The notes under the pieces are model-generated. The model made no database searches. It had not been told where the DNA came from and saw only the letters and a program-made list of their open reading frames with translations. Shown here one piece after another: positions 16,892 to 26,151 of a DNA stretch of 64,000 bases; the first letter of the stretch is position 1, and every line of letters begins with the position of its first letter. This stretch comes from an uncultured bacterium. Lineage in GTDB: Bacteria > Planctomycetota > UBA1135 > GCA-002686595. Made by a program: the position numbers and the translations under genes. The stretch is from positions 1-64,000 of the forward strand of contig CALJGV010000017.1 in the NCBI GenBank assembly GCA_938075305.1, given 5' to 3'.

Positions 16892-18417
16892 GCCGCCCGG
16901 ACGCGATCGTGATTGGCGCCGGGTTCGGCGGGCTTGGCGCGGCCCTGTCGCTCGCGGAGCGCGGCGCGAGGGTGCACGTCTTCGAGCGGCTGACCTACCC
17001 GGGGGGCTGCGCGTGCACTTTCGACCACGACGGGGACCGCTTCGAGGGCGGCGCGACGCTCTTCTCGGGCTTCGATGAGGAGCAGCTCTTCGGCCAGTGG
17101 ATCGAGCGCCACGGCATGGCCGTGGAGTTCGAGCGGCTGAGCCCGGCGCTGGAGCTCCGCACCCCGCGGCACTCGGTGCTGGCCCACCGGGACCGGGACG
17201 CGCTGCGTGAGCAGTTCGAGCGCATGGAGGGCGCACCGGTCGCCGGGCTGCGCCGCTTCTTCCGCCTGCAGGAGCGGGTGGCCGCGGCCCTCTGGCCGCT
17301 CCTGGATGACGCGGAGCTGCTGCCCCCGTTCGGGCCGCGCGCGCTGGCTCGCCACGCAGTGCGGCTGGGCTCCTACCTCCCCCTGGCCGGGCTGGTGGGG
17401 CGGCCCCTGTGGCGTGTCCTCGAGCGCTACGGCCTCACGAACTTCGACCCCCTGGTCCACTGGCTCGACTCCCAGTGCCAGATCACCGTCCAGTGCGGTG
17501 TTCGGGAGGCGGAGGCCCCCTTCGCCCTCGCGGCCCTCGACTACCACCACCGCGGCGCGGTCCACGTCAAGGGCGGCATCGGCGAGCTCGCCTGGGGGAT
17601 GGTCCATGCCATCGAGGCCCTCGGCGGCCGGGTCCACTTCAGCGCACCCGTGCGCGGCGTGGACCGGGACCCCCGAGGGCTCTGGAGCGTGCGGGGTGGC
17701 GGTGAGGAGCTCAGCGCGCCCCATGTGATCTTCAACACCCTGCCCCAGGACGCGGCCCGGATCACTGGCATGGAGGACCCCGCCCTCACGAGGCTTGGGC
17801 GCCGGGTCTCCGGCGGGTGGAGCGCGGGGATGATCTTCCGCACGGTGCGGCCTCCCGAGGGCTCCGGTCCGGGCGCCCATCACCTCGAGATGGTCGCGGA
17901 CCCAGGGGCGCCCTTCCTCGAGGGGAACCACGTGTTCATGTCCATCGGCGCGGAGCGAGAGGGCGTCAGCAACCCCAGCCTGCGGCGGATGACGCTCTCC
18001 ACCCACATCTCCGTGGACCGGATCCGAGGGGACCAGGACGGGGGCAGGGCATACGTCCAGCAGGTCCAGGACCGGATGCGCCGCACGGTCGCGGAGCTCG
18101 CGCCGGAGTGGTGCGGGGTCGTGCGGGAGTTCACCGGCTCCGCGCGCACCTTCAAGCGCTGGACCGGCAGGTCGGAAGGACTGGTCGGCGGCATCCCGAG
18201 GCGGGCGGGCCTCGGCGCCTACGCGGGGGTTCTCGGCCAGCGCCTTCCGCAGGGGTTCCACCTCGTGGGGGACAGCGTCTTCCCTGGACAGAGCACGCTC
18301 GCGGTGGCGGCGGGTGGCCGGAGGGTCGCGGTGGAGATCCTCCGCGACTTGGGTGCGGGCGACCGGCCGCTGGAGCGGGCGGCAGCGCCGGTGGTCCGGC
18401 GGTCGGGCGTCGCCTGA
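16888..18417 (+). CDS. CrtI/phytoene-desaturase-like FAD-dependent oxidoreductase
   Basis: 509 residues from the overlapping GTG at 16888; the open frame further upstream is shadow. The N-terminal dinucleotide site is 'VIGAGFGGLGAALSLAERG' with 'FERLTYPGGCACTF', and the C-terminal FAD motif is 'GFHLVGDSVFPGQSTLAVAAGG', typical of carotenoid desaturases, carotenoid isomerases and retinol saturase relatives. 'VKGGIGELAWGM' also fits. It may act on a carotenoid or another polyene lipid. No crtB or crtE gene is in the window, so the substrate is unknown. As last gene of the photolyase operon, it suggests a light- or photo-oxidation-related pathway; that is inference. Confidence 0.82.
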   Translation: MSRPDAIVIGAGFGGLGAALSLAERGARVHVFERLTYPGGCACTFDHDGDRFEGGATLFSGFDEEQLFGQWIERHGMAVEFERLSPALELRTPRHSVLAHRDRDALREQFERMEGAPVAGLRRFFRLQERVAAALWPLLDDAELLPPFGPRALARHAVRLGSYLPLAGLVGRPLWRVLERYGLTNFDPLVHWLDSQCQITVQCGVREAEAPFALAALDYHHRGAVHVKGGIGELAWGMVHAIEALGGRVHFSAPVRGVDRDPRGLWSVRGGGEELSAPHVIFNTLPQDAARITGMEDPALTRLGRRVSGGWSAGMIFRTVRPPEGSGPGAHHLEMVADPGAPFLEGNHVFMSIGAEREGVSNPSLRRMTLSTHISVDRIRGDQDGGRAYVQQVQDRMRRTVAELAPEWCGVVREFTGSARTFKRWTGRSEGLVGGIPRRAGLGAYAGVLGQRLPQGFHLVGDSVFPGQSTLAVAAGGRRVAVEILRDLGAGDRPLERAAAPVVRRSGVA

Positions 18418-18470
18418 GGGGCGACCGCGGCCGGTGGCGCAGGCCGGGGCGGGTGCGGGGGCGGACTGTT

Positions 18471-18491
18471 AAGGACTCTGAAGGAGTCCTT
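18471..18491 (+). promoter_or_regulatory. Perfect 8-bp hairpin ahead of the TonB receptor gene
   Basis: AAGGACTC (18471-18478) pairs with GAGTCCTT (18484-18491) around TGAAG. GTTAAGG occurs as a direct repeat on either side (18468-18474 and 18495-18501). It is 54 bases after the FAD enzyme stop and about 120 before the receptor start, so it could terminate the former or control the latter. Confidence 0.4.
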
Positions 18492-18612
18492 CACGTTAAG
18501 GCGGGCGTCCTTTTGCGCGGCCTTGAGGTGGCGTCCATAGCGTCCCCCCTGGCCAACCGCAGCCGCATCACTCCTCACCCGCACCGGGTCCAGGAGCGCC
18601 CCATCCCTTGAT

Positions 18613-21600
18613 GTGGCGTTCACAGATCTCCGCCGGGACACCGCGACCCATCCAGGGTTCGACGCCTCCTCCCCCACCCCTCCCGTGCTCCACCGCACCG
18701 TCCTCCGCTGGATGGTGGCCGTCGTACTGCTGCACCTCACCGCAGCCTTCACGTACGGTCAGCAGTCGGCCTCGATCCAGGGCACGATCCGCGACGTCGA
18801 TTTCGACGAGCCCGCGGCCGGCGCCCGGGCGGAAATCGTCGAGCTCGGGAAGTCCGCCGAGGCGGATGCCCGTGGGGCATACAGGTTCTCTGGCCTCCCG
18901 GCGGGTAGCTACACGGTGGTCTTCTCTGGACCCGGCTTCAGCAGCGAGGTCGTGGAGGTGGTGCTTGAGGAGGGCGCCCTGGAGATCGTCGATGCGGAGC
19001 TCACCAACAACTTCACCGAGCTCGACAAGTTCGTCTTCGAGCCCCCCATGAGCTTCGGGGGAGCGGGGGAGATCGGGCTGCTCAACCTGCGCTTCGAAGC
19101 CCCCTCACTCATCGACTCCGTGGGCCGAGAGCTCCTCTCCCAGGCCTCGGTGGGCAGCGCGGACGAGGCCCTCGGGCTGGTCTCGGGGGCCACCGTGTCC
19201 GCGGACTCGACCCCGGTCATCCGTGGCCTCCCCGATCGCTATGTCAGCTCCCAGGTGAACGGGGTGCGGCTGCCCTCCGCCAACGAGGACAAGCGCGCGG
19301 TCGAGCTCGACCAGTTCCCCCGGGCCGTGATCGAGAGCATCCAGGTCTCGAAGACCTTCACCCCGGACCAGCAAGGGGACGCCTCCGGGGGCGCGGTGAA
19401 CCTCGTGCTCAACCGCATCCCCGACAAGCCGATCTTCAATTTCTTGGCCCAGACCAGCTACAACACCCAGGTCACCAACGAGCAGGGCTTCCTCTCTTAT
19501 CGCGGGGGCGGCGTCGGCGCGCTGGGCCTGGAGGCTGACGATCGGCCGATCCAGGCGCTGGGGGAGAACTGGTCGGGTGCCGTGGGGGTCTCGCCGTCCA
19601 GCGCTCCCACGGACTACAAGTTCAGCACCGCCCTCGGCGGCGGCCGGGAGCTGGACAGCGGCGTGGAGATTGGGGGCTTCCTCAGCCTCTTCTACGAGAA
19701 GGACAGCTCCTTCTTCGACAATGGGGTCGACGACAGCTGGTGGGTCAACAACGTGGTCGGGCCTGGGCTGACCCCCCAGACCGGACAGGGGGGCGTCAAC
19801 GAGGGCGAGTTCGTGACGTCGCTCTTTGACGTGACCCAGGCCTCCCAGCTCGTGCAGTGGGGCGGGCTCGCCTCCCTCGGAGCGGAGTGGGACGGGCACA
19901 GCGTCGGGCTCGACTACCTGTACTCGCACACCGCCGAGGACCGCGCCACCCTGGCCGAAGACACCCGGGGCAAGGAGTACTTCTTCCCCGGCTACAACCC
20001 CAACGACCCCGCGGGGCCCGGGAACTACGGCAGCGAGTCGGACGCGGCGCCGTACCTTCGGACGGAGTCCCTCGAGTACACGGAGCGCACCACCGGGACG
20101 CTCCAGTTGAGCGGACGCCACGAGATCGAAATGGACTCGGTCCCGCTGGGCGACTCCATCAAGCTCCTGCCGCCCATCCTCGACTGGAAGCTCGCGTCGA
20201 GCTTCGCCGACCTCGACCAGCCCGACAAGCGGCTGTTCGGGTCCCTCTGGAGGCCGCCCAGCTACGACCCCGGTAACCCGACCTTCGGGATCCCGCCGGG
20301 CATCAACGACCCCTTCTTCGAGGCCTTCAAGCCGGCGGCCAACTTCACGCTCGGGAACCTCCAGCGGATCTTCAAGACCATCGAGGAAGACAGCAACCAG
20401 ATCCAGCTCAACGCGGAGCTCCCCTTCGAGCAGTGGTCGGGCGACAGGGGCTACCTGAAGGTCGGCTACTTCGACGACCAGGTCGACCGGACCTTTGACC
20501 AGGAGAGCTTCAGCAACTTCGGCGAGCCCTTCATCACGTACTCAGGCGGTTTCAATGAGTTCTGGAGCTCCAACTGGGGGAACGAGAACCACCCCATCAG
20601 CCAGGAGTTCGACCTGGACGTCGACTACGACGGCCAGTTCGACATCGGCGCCTGGTACGGGATGCTCGACGTGCCCATCAACGCCTCCCTCTCGCTGATC
20701 GGCGGCGTCCGGCTCGAGGGGACCGAGATCGTCACGCGGCTCGATCCGGGAGCCGACGCCCAGTACTTCGATCCCGACGGGACGGCCGTCTCGGAGTTCA
20801 CCCCGGAGATCCTGGCCGAGATCGCCGAGCCCTACACCGAGGACGACGTCCTGCCCTCCATCGCGATGGTCTACGACGTGGACGAGGCCTGGTCCGTGCG
20901 CGCGGCCTACAGCCAGACCGTGGCTCGCCCGACGTTCAAGGAGCTCGTCCCGATCCTCCAACAGGAGTTCCTCGGGGGTCCCGTCTTCATCGGTAACCCC
21001 AACCTCGAACTCGCGGGGCTCGCGAACTACGACCTGCGGGTGGACTACCGGCCCACCGCGGAGTCGCTGGTCTCCATGTCCGCCTTCCACAAGGACATCG
21101 ACCGGCCCATCGAGTACATCCAGCGCGTCTTCGACTTCGGCTTCACCACGCCGGTCAACTACCCCAAGGGGCGCCTGAGCGGGGTGGAGTTTGAGGTGCG
21201 CCAGCAACTCGAGCCCCTCTGGGATCGCCTCGAGGGGCTGTCCTTCGGCGCCAACGCGACGCTCATCGACTCCTCGGTGCGGCTCCCGCAGGACCAGGTC
21301 GACGTGTTCAGCGGGCTCGGCGTCGACCTCACCTCGAGGGACGCGACGAACGCTCCGGACTACCTCTACAACCTCTACTTCACCTACCAGGTCCCCGACA
21401 CGGGGACCCAGCTGGGGCTGTTCTACACCGTGCGAGGGGACACGCTCGTCACGGGCGACAGCGTGGGGCAGATCAGCAACTACATCCCGGCCATCTACCA
21501 GAAGGCGTTCGGGACCCTCAACTTCAGCCTCTCCCAGCGGCTCTCGCAGCACCTCTCGCTGCGGCTCCAGGCGAAGAACCTGACCAACCCGACGATCGAG

Positions 21601-21702
21601 GAGGTCTACCGGTCCGACTTCACCGGACCGGACGTGACCAACACCTCCTACACGCGCGGGATCGAGTACGCCCTCAGCCTCAGCGCGAACTTCAGCTTCT
21701 GA
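18613..21702 (+). CDS. TonB-dependent outer-membrane receptor with N-terminal carboxypeptidase-regulatory domain
   Basis: The open frame starts with GTG 18613 (1029 residues). A GTG at 18685 gives a more normal signal peptide (core MVAVVLLHLTAAFTYG), so the true start may be there. Order after that: a beta-sandwich domain (~52-105, 'GTIRDVDFDEPAAGA', 'GAYRFSGLPAGSYTVVF'), a TonB-box-like 'LDKFVFEPP' (~138), a plug (~165-270 with 'VIRGLPDRYVSSQVNGVRLP' and 'GDASGGAVNLVL'), and a 22-strand-type barrel to the end, closed by Phe (SANFSF) as for BAM substrates. It takes up a large or scarce ligand across the outer membrane. It heads a seven-gene unit encoding its own energiser. The ligand is unknown. 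Confidence 0.92.
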   Translation: MAFTDLRRDTATHPGFDASSPTPPVLHRTVLRWMVAVVLLHLTAAFTYGQQSASIQGTIRDVDFDEPAAGARAEIVELGKSAEADARGAYRFSGLPAGSYTVVFSGPGFSSEVVEVVLEEGALEIVDAELTNNFTELDKFVFEPPMSFGGAGEIGLLNLRFEAPSLIDSVGRELLSQASVGSADEALGLVSGATVSADSTPVIRGLPDRYVSSQVNGVRLPSANEDKRAVELDQFPRAVIESIQVSKTFTPDQQGDASGGAVNLVLNRIPDKPIFNFLAQTSYNTQVTNEQGFLSYRGGGVGALGLEADDRPIQALGENWSGAVGVSPSSAPTDYKFSTALGGGRELDSGVEIGGFLSLFYEKDSSFFDNGVDDSWWVNNVVGPGLTPQTGQGGVNEGEFVTSLFDVTQASQLVQWGGLASLGAEWDGHSVGLDYLYSHTAEDRATLAEDTRGKEYFFPGYNPNDPAGPGNYGSESDAAPYLRTESLEYTERTTGTLQLSGRHEIEMDSVPLGDSIKLLPPILDWKLASSFADLDQPDKRLFGSLWRPPSYDPGNPTFGIPPGINDPFFEAFKPAANFTLGNLQRIFKTIEEDSNQIQLNAELPFEQWSGDRGYLKVGYFDDQVDRTFDQESFSNFGEPFITYSGGFNEFWSSNWGNENHPISQEFDLDVDYDGQFDIGAWYGMLDVPINASLSLIGGVRLEGTEIVTRLDPGADAQYFDPDGTAVSEFTPEILAEIAEPYTEDDVLPSIAMVYDVDEAWSVRAAYSQTVARPTFKELVPILQQEFLGGPVFIGNPNLELAGLANYDLRVDYRPTAESLVSMSAFHKDIDRPIEYIQRVFDFGFTTPVNYPKGRLSGVEFEVRQQLEPLWDRLEGLSFGANATLIDSSVRLPQDQVDVFSGLGVDLTSRDATNAPDYLYNLYFTYQVPDTGTQLGLFYTVRGDTLVTGDSVGQISNYIPAIYQKAFGTLNFSLSQRLSQHLSLRLQAKNLTNPTIEEVYRSDFTGPDVTNTSYTRGIEYALSLSANFSF

Positions 21703-21738
21703 ACGAGTGCGAACCCGTCCCAGCGACGGAGAACAGCC

Positions 21739-22572
21739 ATGAACCGAACCAGCCAAGTCCGATCCTTCCGAACGCAGGCGCGCTGCGCCCTCCTCGCCGT
21801 GACCGGCGCGGGGGTCGTGACCCTGCTCGCCGGCTCGCTCACCGCGGGCCCGACCACCCAGGACGATCAGGAGTCGAAGATCCTGCTCACCCGTGCGGCG
21901 ATGGAGGAGTACGTCGACCTGAGGGGCGTCATTGGCCGGGAGAAGGCCAAGCTGGTCGAGGACAAGGAGTTCCTCGCGGACCAGATCGCGATCCTCACCG
22001 AGCAGGTCGAGATGGAGCGAGCCGCCGTCGCGGCCCTGAAGGGCGAGATCGACGACACGTCCGCGCGGACGGCCGAGCTCGAGGAGGAGGAGGCCGCGCT
22101 CAAGGCGGCCACCGAGTCGCTCGAGGCGCTCGTCGCCGATCACGAGGCGCGGGCGCGCGCCCTCGCGAAGGTCATGCCTGCGCCGCTCCAGGAGAACGAG
22201 GTCTTCTCCGCGCTGGTCGCCGGCCTCCCAGCCGACCCCGCGGACACCAAGCTCAGCCTCTCCAGCCGGTACGTGAACGTCACCGGGATCCTCGACGCCG
22301 CGGACAAGTTCAACGCGGACGTCCACGTGAGCAACGAGAACCGCGAGCTCGGCAACGGCGAGTCGGTCAACGTCGACGTGCTCTACCTCGGCGTCTCGAC
22401 CGCCTTCTTCGTCAACCAGGACGGCACCATCGGCGGGACGGGCCGGCCGGGCGAGGACGGCTACGTCTGGCGACAGGACGACGCGGCGGCACCCGCCATC
22501 AAGGCCGCCATCGCCATGAAGGAGGGCGACACCGCCGCCGCCTTCGTCCAGCTCCCCGTGAAGGTCGACTGA
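21739..22572 (+). CDS. DUF3450 family periplasmic coiled-coil protein
   Basis: 277 residues with a signal peptide (hydrophobic core to ~35), then a coiled coil at ~50-130 rich in E, A, L and R, and a compact C-terminal part with 'YVNVTGILDAADKFNADVHV' and 'VNVDVLYLGVSTAFFV'. This is the DUF3450 pattern; in Vibrio-type TonB3 clusters this family sits directly before TtpC. A Shine-Dalgarno GGAG is seven bases before the ATG. It follows the receptor by 36 bases. A scaffold or linker role between inner-membrane motor and envelope is inferred from context, as no biochemical function is settled. Confidence 0.88.
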   Translation: MNRTSQVRSFRTQARCALLAVTGAGVVTLLAGSLTAGPTTQDDQESKILLTRAAMEEYVDLRGVIGREKAKLVEDKEFLADQIAILTEQVEMERAAVAALKGEIDDTSARTAELEEEEAALKAATESLEALVADHEARARALAKVMPAPLQENEVFSALVAGLPADPADTKLSLSSRYVNVTGILDAADKFNADVHVSNENRELGNGESVNVDVLYLGVSTAFFVNQDGTIGGTGRPGEDGYVWRQDDAAAPAIKAAIAMKEGDTAAAFVQLPVKVD

Positions 22573-22586
22573 GGGAGGACCCAGCC

Positions 22587-24203
22587 ATGCACCAGCAATT
22601 CAGCAAGTCAATCGCCCTCGTCTCCGTGGCCGCCGTGGCGCTCCTCGCGCCCCCGGCCATCGGGCAGGAAGGGCAGTCCAGCCAGTCGCGCTTCGACGAG
22701 GCCGCCGCCGGGATCCTGAAGGACCTCGACGCGGCTCGCGCGGAGCTCGGGGCCCTTCGCCAGCGGGCCCTGGAAGAGAAGCTCCCCCTGAGCCGCCAAG
22801 TCTCCGACCTTCAGCAGCAGCTGCTGGCGGTGGAGGCCGAGCGCCGTGGGCTGCGCACGGATAAGAACGCGGGCGCCAAGGCGCTCGGCCGCCTCGGGAA
22901 CTCGATCGCCGCCCGGAAGCAGGCGGTGGCGTTCCTCGGGGCCCAGTTCTCCGAGTACCGCAGGAACTTCGAGTCGCGGCTCCACATCGCCGAGCTCGCT
23001 GGCTACGAGGGCCTGCTCGGTGAGATCATGGCCGCAGAGGACTCGTCGGACCTCAGCCAGTCCGAGGTGTTCCAGCAGCAGGTCCGGGTGCTGGAGGCCT
23101 CCTTCGACCGCCTCGACGCCCTCACCGGCGGGCGCACCCTCAGGGGCCAGGCTCTCGACAGCGCGGGGTTCGTGAAGGACGGGACGTTCGTCGTCCTCGG
23201 CCCCATGGCCTACTTCGCGTCGGAGGACGGTCTCGCCGTTGGCACCGTGAGCGCGCCCCCGGGCAAGCTCGAGCCGACCGTTCGCACCTTCGCGGACCTC
23301 GTGAACACCGAGGCCGCCGCCGAGGTCGTGGCCACTGGGGCCGGGATGATCCCCTTCGACGCCACGTTGGGCAACGCTCACAAGATGGAGGCGACGCGGG
23401 AGACGCTGATCGAGCACGTCCAGAAGGGCGGGGTGATCATCTACCCGATTCTGGGCATGGCCGCGCTCGCGGCCCTGGTCGCAGCCGTGAAGTGGCTGAT
23501 GCTCCTCTTCGTGAGGACCCCGAGCCGCAAGGCCATGAACGCGCTCATGGCCGCCGTTGCAGACGGCGACGCCGAGAGCGCCCAGCGACGGGTGAAGGAG
23601 CTCCGAGGTCCGGCGGGCAAGATGCTCGCGGCGGGCGTCGCCAGCCTCGGCCGATCCCGAGACCTCATCGAAGAGGTGATGTACGAGCGTCTCCTGGTCA
23701 CTAAGTCGAAGCTCCAGGCGGCGCTGCCGTTCATCGCGATCTGCGCAGCCTCGGCGCCGCTCCTCGGGCTGCTCGGCACGGTCACGGGCATCATCAACAC
23801 CTTCAAGCAGATCACGCTCTTCGGGTCCGGCGACGTGAAGCAGCTCTCGGGCGGCATCTCCGAGGCGCTGATCACGACGAAGTTCGGCCTGGTCGTCGCG
23901 ATCCCCTCGTTGCTGCTGCACGCCTACCTCTCCCGCAAGGCGCGTTCGATCACCACGAAGATGGAGTCGGCGGCGGTGCGCTTCGCCAACGAGGTCGCCA
24001 TGTCCGATGAGTTCGGGCCTGCCGCGGCCGCCACGGGCGACCGTGGTGGGCCGGCGACGCCGGACGCGATCCGTGGTGAGGTGGCCCGTGTCCTCAGCGA
24101 CATGCTCGGCCCCGTACAGGAGCCCGCGACCAGCGCGGCTGCCGAACCCGAGGATGACGCGGCCCCGTCGGCAGACACCGCCGCGCCCGAGCTCGCTTCC
24201 TGA
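22587..24203 (+). CDS. ttpC: TtpC-like MotA/TolQ/ExbB proton-channel protein with long periplasmic domain
   Basis: 538 residues; GGAGG is eight bases before the ATG. A signal-like first helix (to ~26) leads into a ~250-residue extracytoplasmic region with a coiled coil, then the TolQ/ExbB domain (~285-460) with three membrane helices. Its hallmark 'PFIAICAASAPLLGLLGTVTGIINTFKQI' segment is followed by 'GGISEALITTKFGLVVAIPSLLLHAYLSRK'. The cytoplasmic tail is acidic, Ala- and Pro-rich. TtpC is required with a TonB/ExbB/ExbD set for uptake in Vibrio TonB3-like systems. Here it lies between DUF3450 and a second, ordinary ExbB, the same order as those clusters. Confidence 0.9.
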   Translation: MHQQFSKSIALVSVAAVALLAPPAIGQEGQSSQSRFDEAAAGILKDLDAARAELGALRQRALEEKLPLSRQVSDLQQQLLAVEAERRGLRTDKNAGAKALGRLGNSIAARKQAVAFLGAQFSEYRRNFESRLHIAELAGYEGLLGEIMAAEDSSDLSQSEVFQQQVRVLEASFDRLDALTGGRTLRGQALDSAGFVKDGTFVVLGPMAYFASEDGLAVGTVSAPPGKLEPTVRTFADLVNTEAAAEVVATGAGMIPFDATLGNAHKMEATRETLIEHVQKGGVIIYPILGMAALAALVAAVKWLMLLFVRTPSRKAMNALMAAVADGDAESAQRRVKELRGPAGKMLAAGVASLGRSRDLIEEVMYERLLVTKSKLQAALPFIAICAASAPLLGLLGTVTGIINTFKQITLFGSGDVKQLSGGISEALITTKFGLVVAIPSLLLHAYLSRKARSITTKMESAAVRFANEVAMSDEFGPAAAATGDRGGPATPDAIRGEVARVLSDMLGPVQEPATSAAAEPEDDAAPSADTAAPELAS

Positions 24204-24217
24204 GGAGTACAGCCGAG

Positions 24218-24985
24218 GTGGTCCAGCACATCCAGAATCTCCTCCTGCGGCTGCAGGAGGCCGCCCGCGCCGCCAGGATCGACTCCGAGTCGACCCTGGA
24301 GTCGAGCCTGTACATCTGGCTCTCGGGGGGCTGGGCCATGATCGTCCTCGCCGCGATCGCCCTGTTCATCTTCGCCCTGGGCTTCGGCGTCCTGATCCGA
24401 CTCCGCTCCAAGGGCTTCCGCGGGATCAGCGAGGCGACCTGGCGGCGCTGGATCCACGAGCCGGAGGACCGCCGGGGGGCGGTCGGGGAGCTCTTCGACG
24501 AGGTCGCGAGGCTGACCGGGGCCGACAAGGTCGACGCCAGCGCGGCCTTCGACGAGCTCCGGACCCATGAGGTCGAGCCCTTCATCCGCGACCTCCGGCT
24601 CATGAACATCGCCGTGGGGGCGGCGCCCCTGGTCGGTCTGCTCGGCACCGTCACCGGCATGCTCTCCACGTTCAAGGCCCTGGCGGCGGGGAGCGGCGGG
24701 GACAAGACCATGGCCATGATCGCCGAGGGGATCTCCGAGGCGCTCTACACGACAGAGACGGGGCTCGTGGTCGCACTGCCCGGCCTCTTCTTCCACTACT
24801 ACCTCTCCAGGAAGTTCAGCCGCTACAAGGACTTCCTCACCCACGCGGAGACCGTCTGGCACCAGAAGTCGCTCAAGGATCACGAGCGCGTGGTCCGCGA
24901 GATCGTGCGTGCCTCCGCCCGCGGCGAGGTCGCCGGACGGCTCCGCGAGCGCCTGGCCGCCGCGGCCGCATCGACCACGCCCTGA
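24218..24985 (+). CDS. exbB: ExbB proton-channel subunit
   Basis: 255 residues from a GTG with GAGGAG upstream. Helix 1 is 'WAMIVLAAIALFIFALGFGVLI'. Helices 2 and 3 carry the family core 'VGAAPLVGLLGTVTGMLSTFKALA', 'MIAEGISEALYTTETGLVVALPGLFFHYYLSRKFS'. ExbB forms the proton-conducting ring around ExbD and drives TonB in the inner membrane. Compared with the gene before it, this one lacks the periplasmic domain, so the operon encodes two distinct channel-type subunits. Spacing is 14 bases behind ttpC. Confidence 0.93.
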   Translation: MVQHIQNLLLRLQEAARAARIDSESTLESSLYIWLSGGWAMIVLAAIALFIFALGFGVLIRLRSKGFRGISEATWRRWIHEPEDRRGAVGELFDEVARLTGADKVDASAAFDELRTHEVEPFIRDLRLMNIAVGAAPLVGLLGTVTGMLSTFKALAAGSGGDKTMAMIAEGISEALYTTETGLVVALPGLFFHYYLSRKFSRYKDFLTHAETVWHQKSLKDHERVVREIVRASARGEVAGRLRERLAAAAASTTP

Positions 24986-25036
24986 ACCACCGGCGGGCTG
25001 CAAGGAGCACCCCGCCGAGCTACCACCAACATCACC

Positions 25037-25456
25037 ATGGGACGATTCAAGGACGCCGGAAGCGACGACGAGGCAGAGACGACGATCGACATGTCGCCGC
25101 TGATCGACTGTGTCTTCATCCTCCTCATCTTCTTCATCGTCACAACCGTCTTCGTGGAGGAGACCGGCGTGGAGGTGGACAAGCCGCAGGCCGCCTCGTC
25201 GAAGGACCTCCCGAGCAACAGCATCCTGATCGCGGTGACGGAGGGCGGTGAGGTGGTCTTCGACAAGGAGAACATCGGGATCAACCGCGTCCAGGCCACC
25301 GTGAAGCGGAAGCTGAAGGAGGACAGCACCATGCCCGTCATCATCCAGGCGGACCGCAAGGCGAGCGCCGGGCTCATGGTGCGGGTCATCGACGAGGCCA
25401 AGCGGGCCGGGGACGACGTCACCGTCAACATCGCGACCCTCAACGGAGGGTCCTGA
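25037..25456 (+). CDS. exbD: ExbD subunit
   Basis: 139 residues with one membrane helix near the N-terminus containing the essential protonatable Asp: '[19 protein letters not shown]' (D24, equal to D25 of E. coli ExbD). The periplasmic domain has '[17 protein letters not shown]' and '[19 protein letters not shown]' as in TolR/ExbD folds. It sits in the ExbB ring and couples proton flow to TonB. ExbB stop to ExbD start is 51 bases and TonB follows nine bases later. Confidence 0.95.
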   Translation: MGRFKDAGSDDEAETTIDMSPLIDCVFILLIFFIVTTVFVEETGVEVDKPQAASSKDLPSNSILIAVTEGGEVVFDKENIGINRVQATVKRKLKEDSTMPVIIQADRKASAGLMVRVIDEAKRAGDDVTVNIATLNGGS

Positions 25457-25464
25457 GGACAGCG

Positions 25465-26151
25465 ATGGCGAAGCGCAAGGCCTCTGCTGCGGCGAAGACC
25501 GCCCTTGGACGCCTCTTCGTGGCTGTCGGCGCGACCGCGTCGACGGTCCTCCTGTTCTTCGCCCTCTCGGTCATCAACGAGATCGCCGGAGGGGAGCGCC
25601 CTGACACGACGATTCGCTCGGCGGACTCCGTCGTCGAGAAGCCGCCGCAGGACGTGCTGGACGAGCCCGATCCCGAGCCGGAGGAGCCTGAGGAGCCGGA
25701 AGAGCCGCCTCCTGAGCTGGAGCAGGACGCGGTCGAGGACCTCACGCTCTCCCAGCTCGAGGCTGCGGCCAACGCCGCGACCGGCTTCGGCGCGGTAGCC
25801 GGTGACTTCTCCATCGACCTCTCCAAGGTCGTCGGCGGGGCCGGGGGCCTGCAGCAGCTCTTTGACGCGAGCGAGCTCGACAACGCGCCGAAGCGCAAGC
25901 CCTCGTCCTCGCCGCCCCTGTCCTCGTCGGAGAAGAAGCTCACCCCCGCGCTCGCGGTGGTGGTCTTCAAGGTGGACAAGAAGGGTCGGGTGGTGAACCC
26001 GATCGTCAAGAAGATCAACAGCCCCGGCCTGAAGAACGCGGTGCTTCGCACCGTGAAGGGCTGGCGGTTCTTCCCCGGCACGGTCAAGGGCGTGCCCGTC
26101 GAATACAAGGTCAGCTGTCCGTTCGAATTCCCGGACATGAGAAACTCATGA
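25465..26151 (+). CDS. tonB: TonB energy-transducing protein
   Basis: 228 residues. A single helix near the N-terminus (~17-40) is followed by an acidic Pro/Glu repeat (EPEEPEEPEEPP) in place of the E. coli Pro-Lys spacer, a linker, and a C-terminal TonB domain of ~80 residues ('LAVVVFKVDKKGRVVNPIVKKI', 'AVLRTVKGWRFFPGTVKGVPVEYKVSCPFEF' in segments). This domain binds the TonB box of the receptor. A Shine-Dalgarno GAGGA lies five bases before the ATG. Its stop overlaps the start of the TPR gene by four bases. Confidence 0.93.
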   Translation: MAKRKASAAAKTALGRLFVAVGATASTVLLFFALSVINEIAGGERPDTTIRSADSVVEKPPQDVLDEPDPEPEEPEEPEEPPPELEQDAVEDLTLSQLEAAANAATGFGAVAGDFSIDLSKVVGGAGGLQQLFDASELDNAPKRKPSSSPPLSSSEKKLTPALAVVVFKVDKKGRVVNPIVKKINSPGLKNAVLRTVKGWRFFPGTVKGVPVEYKVSCPFEFPDMRNS

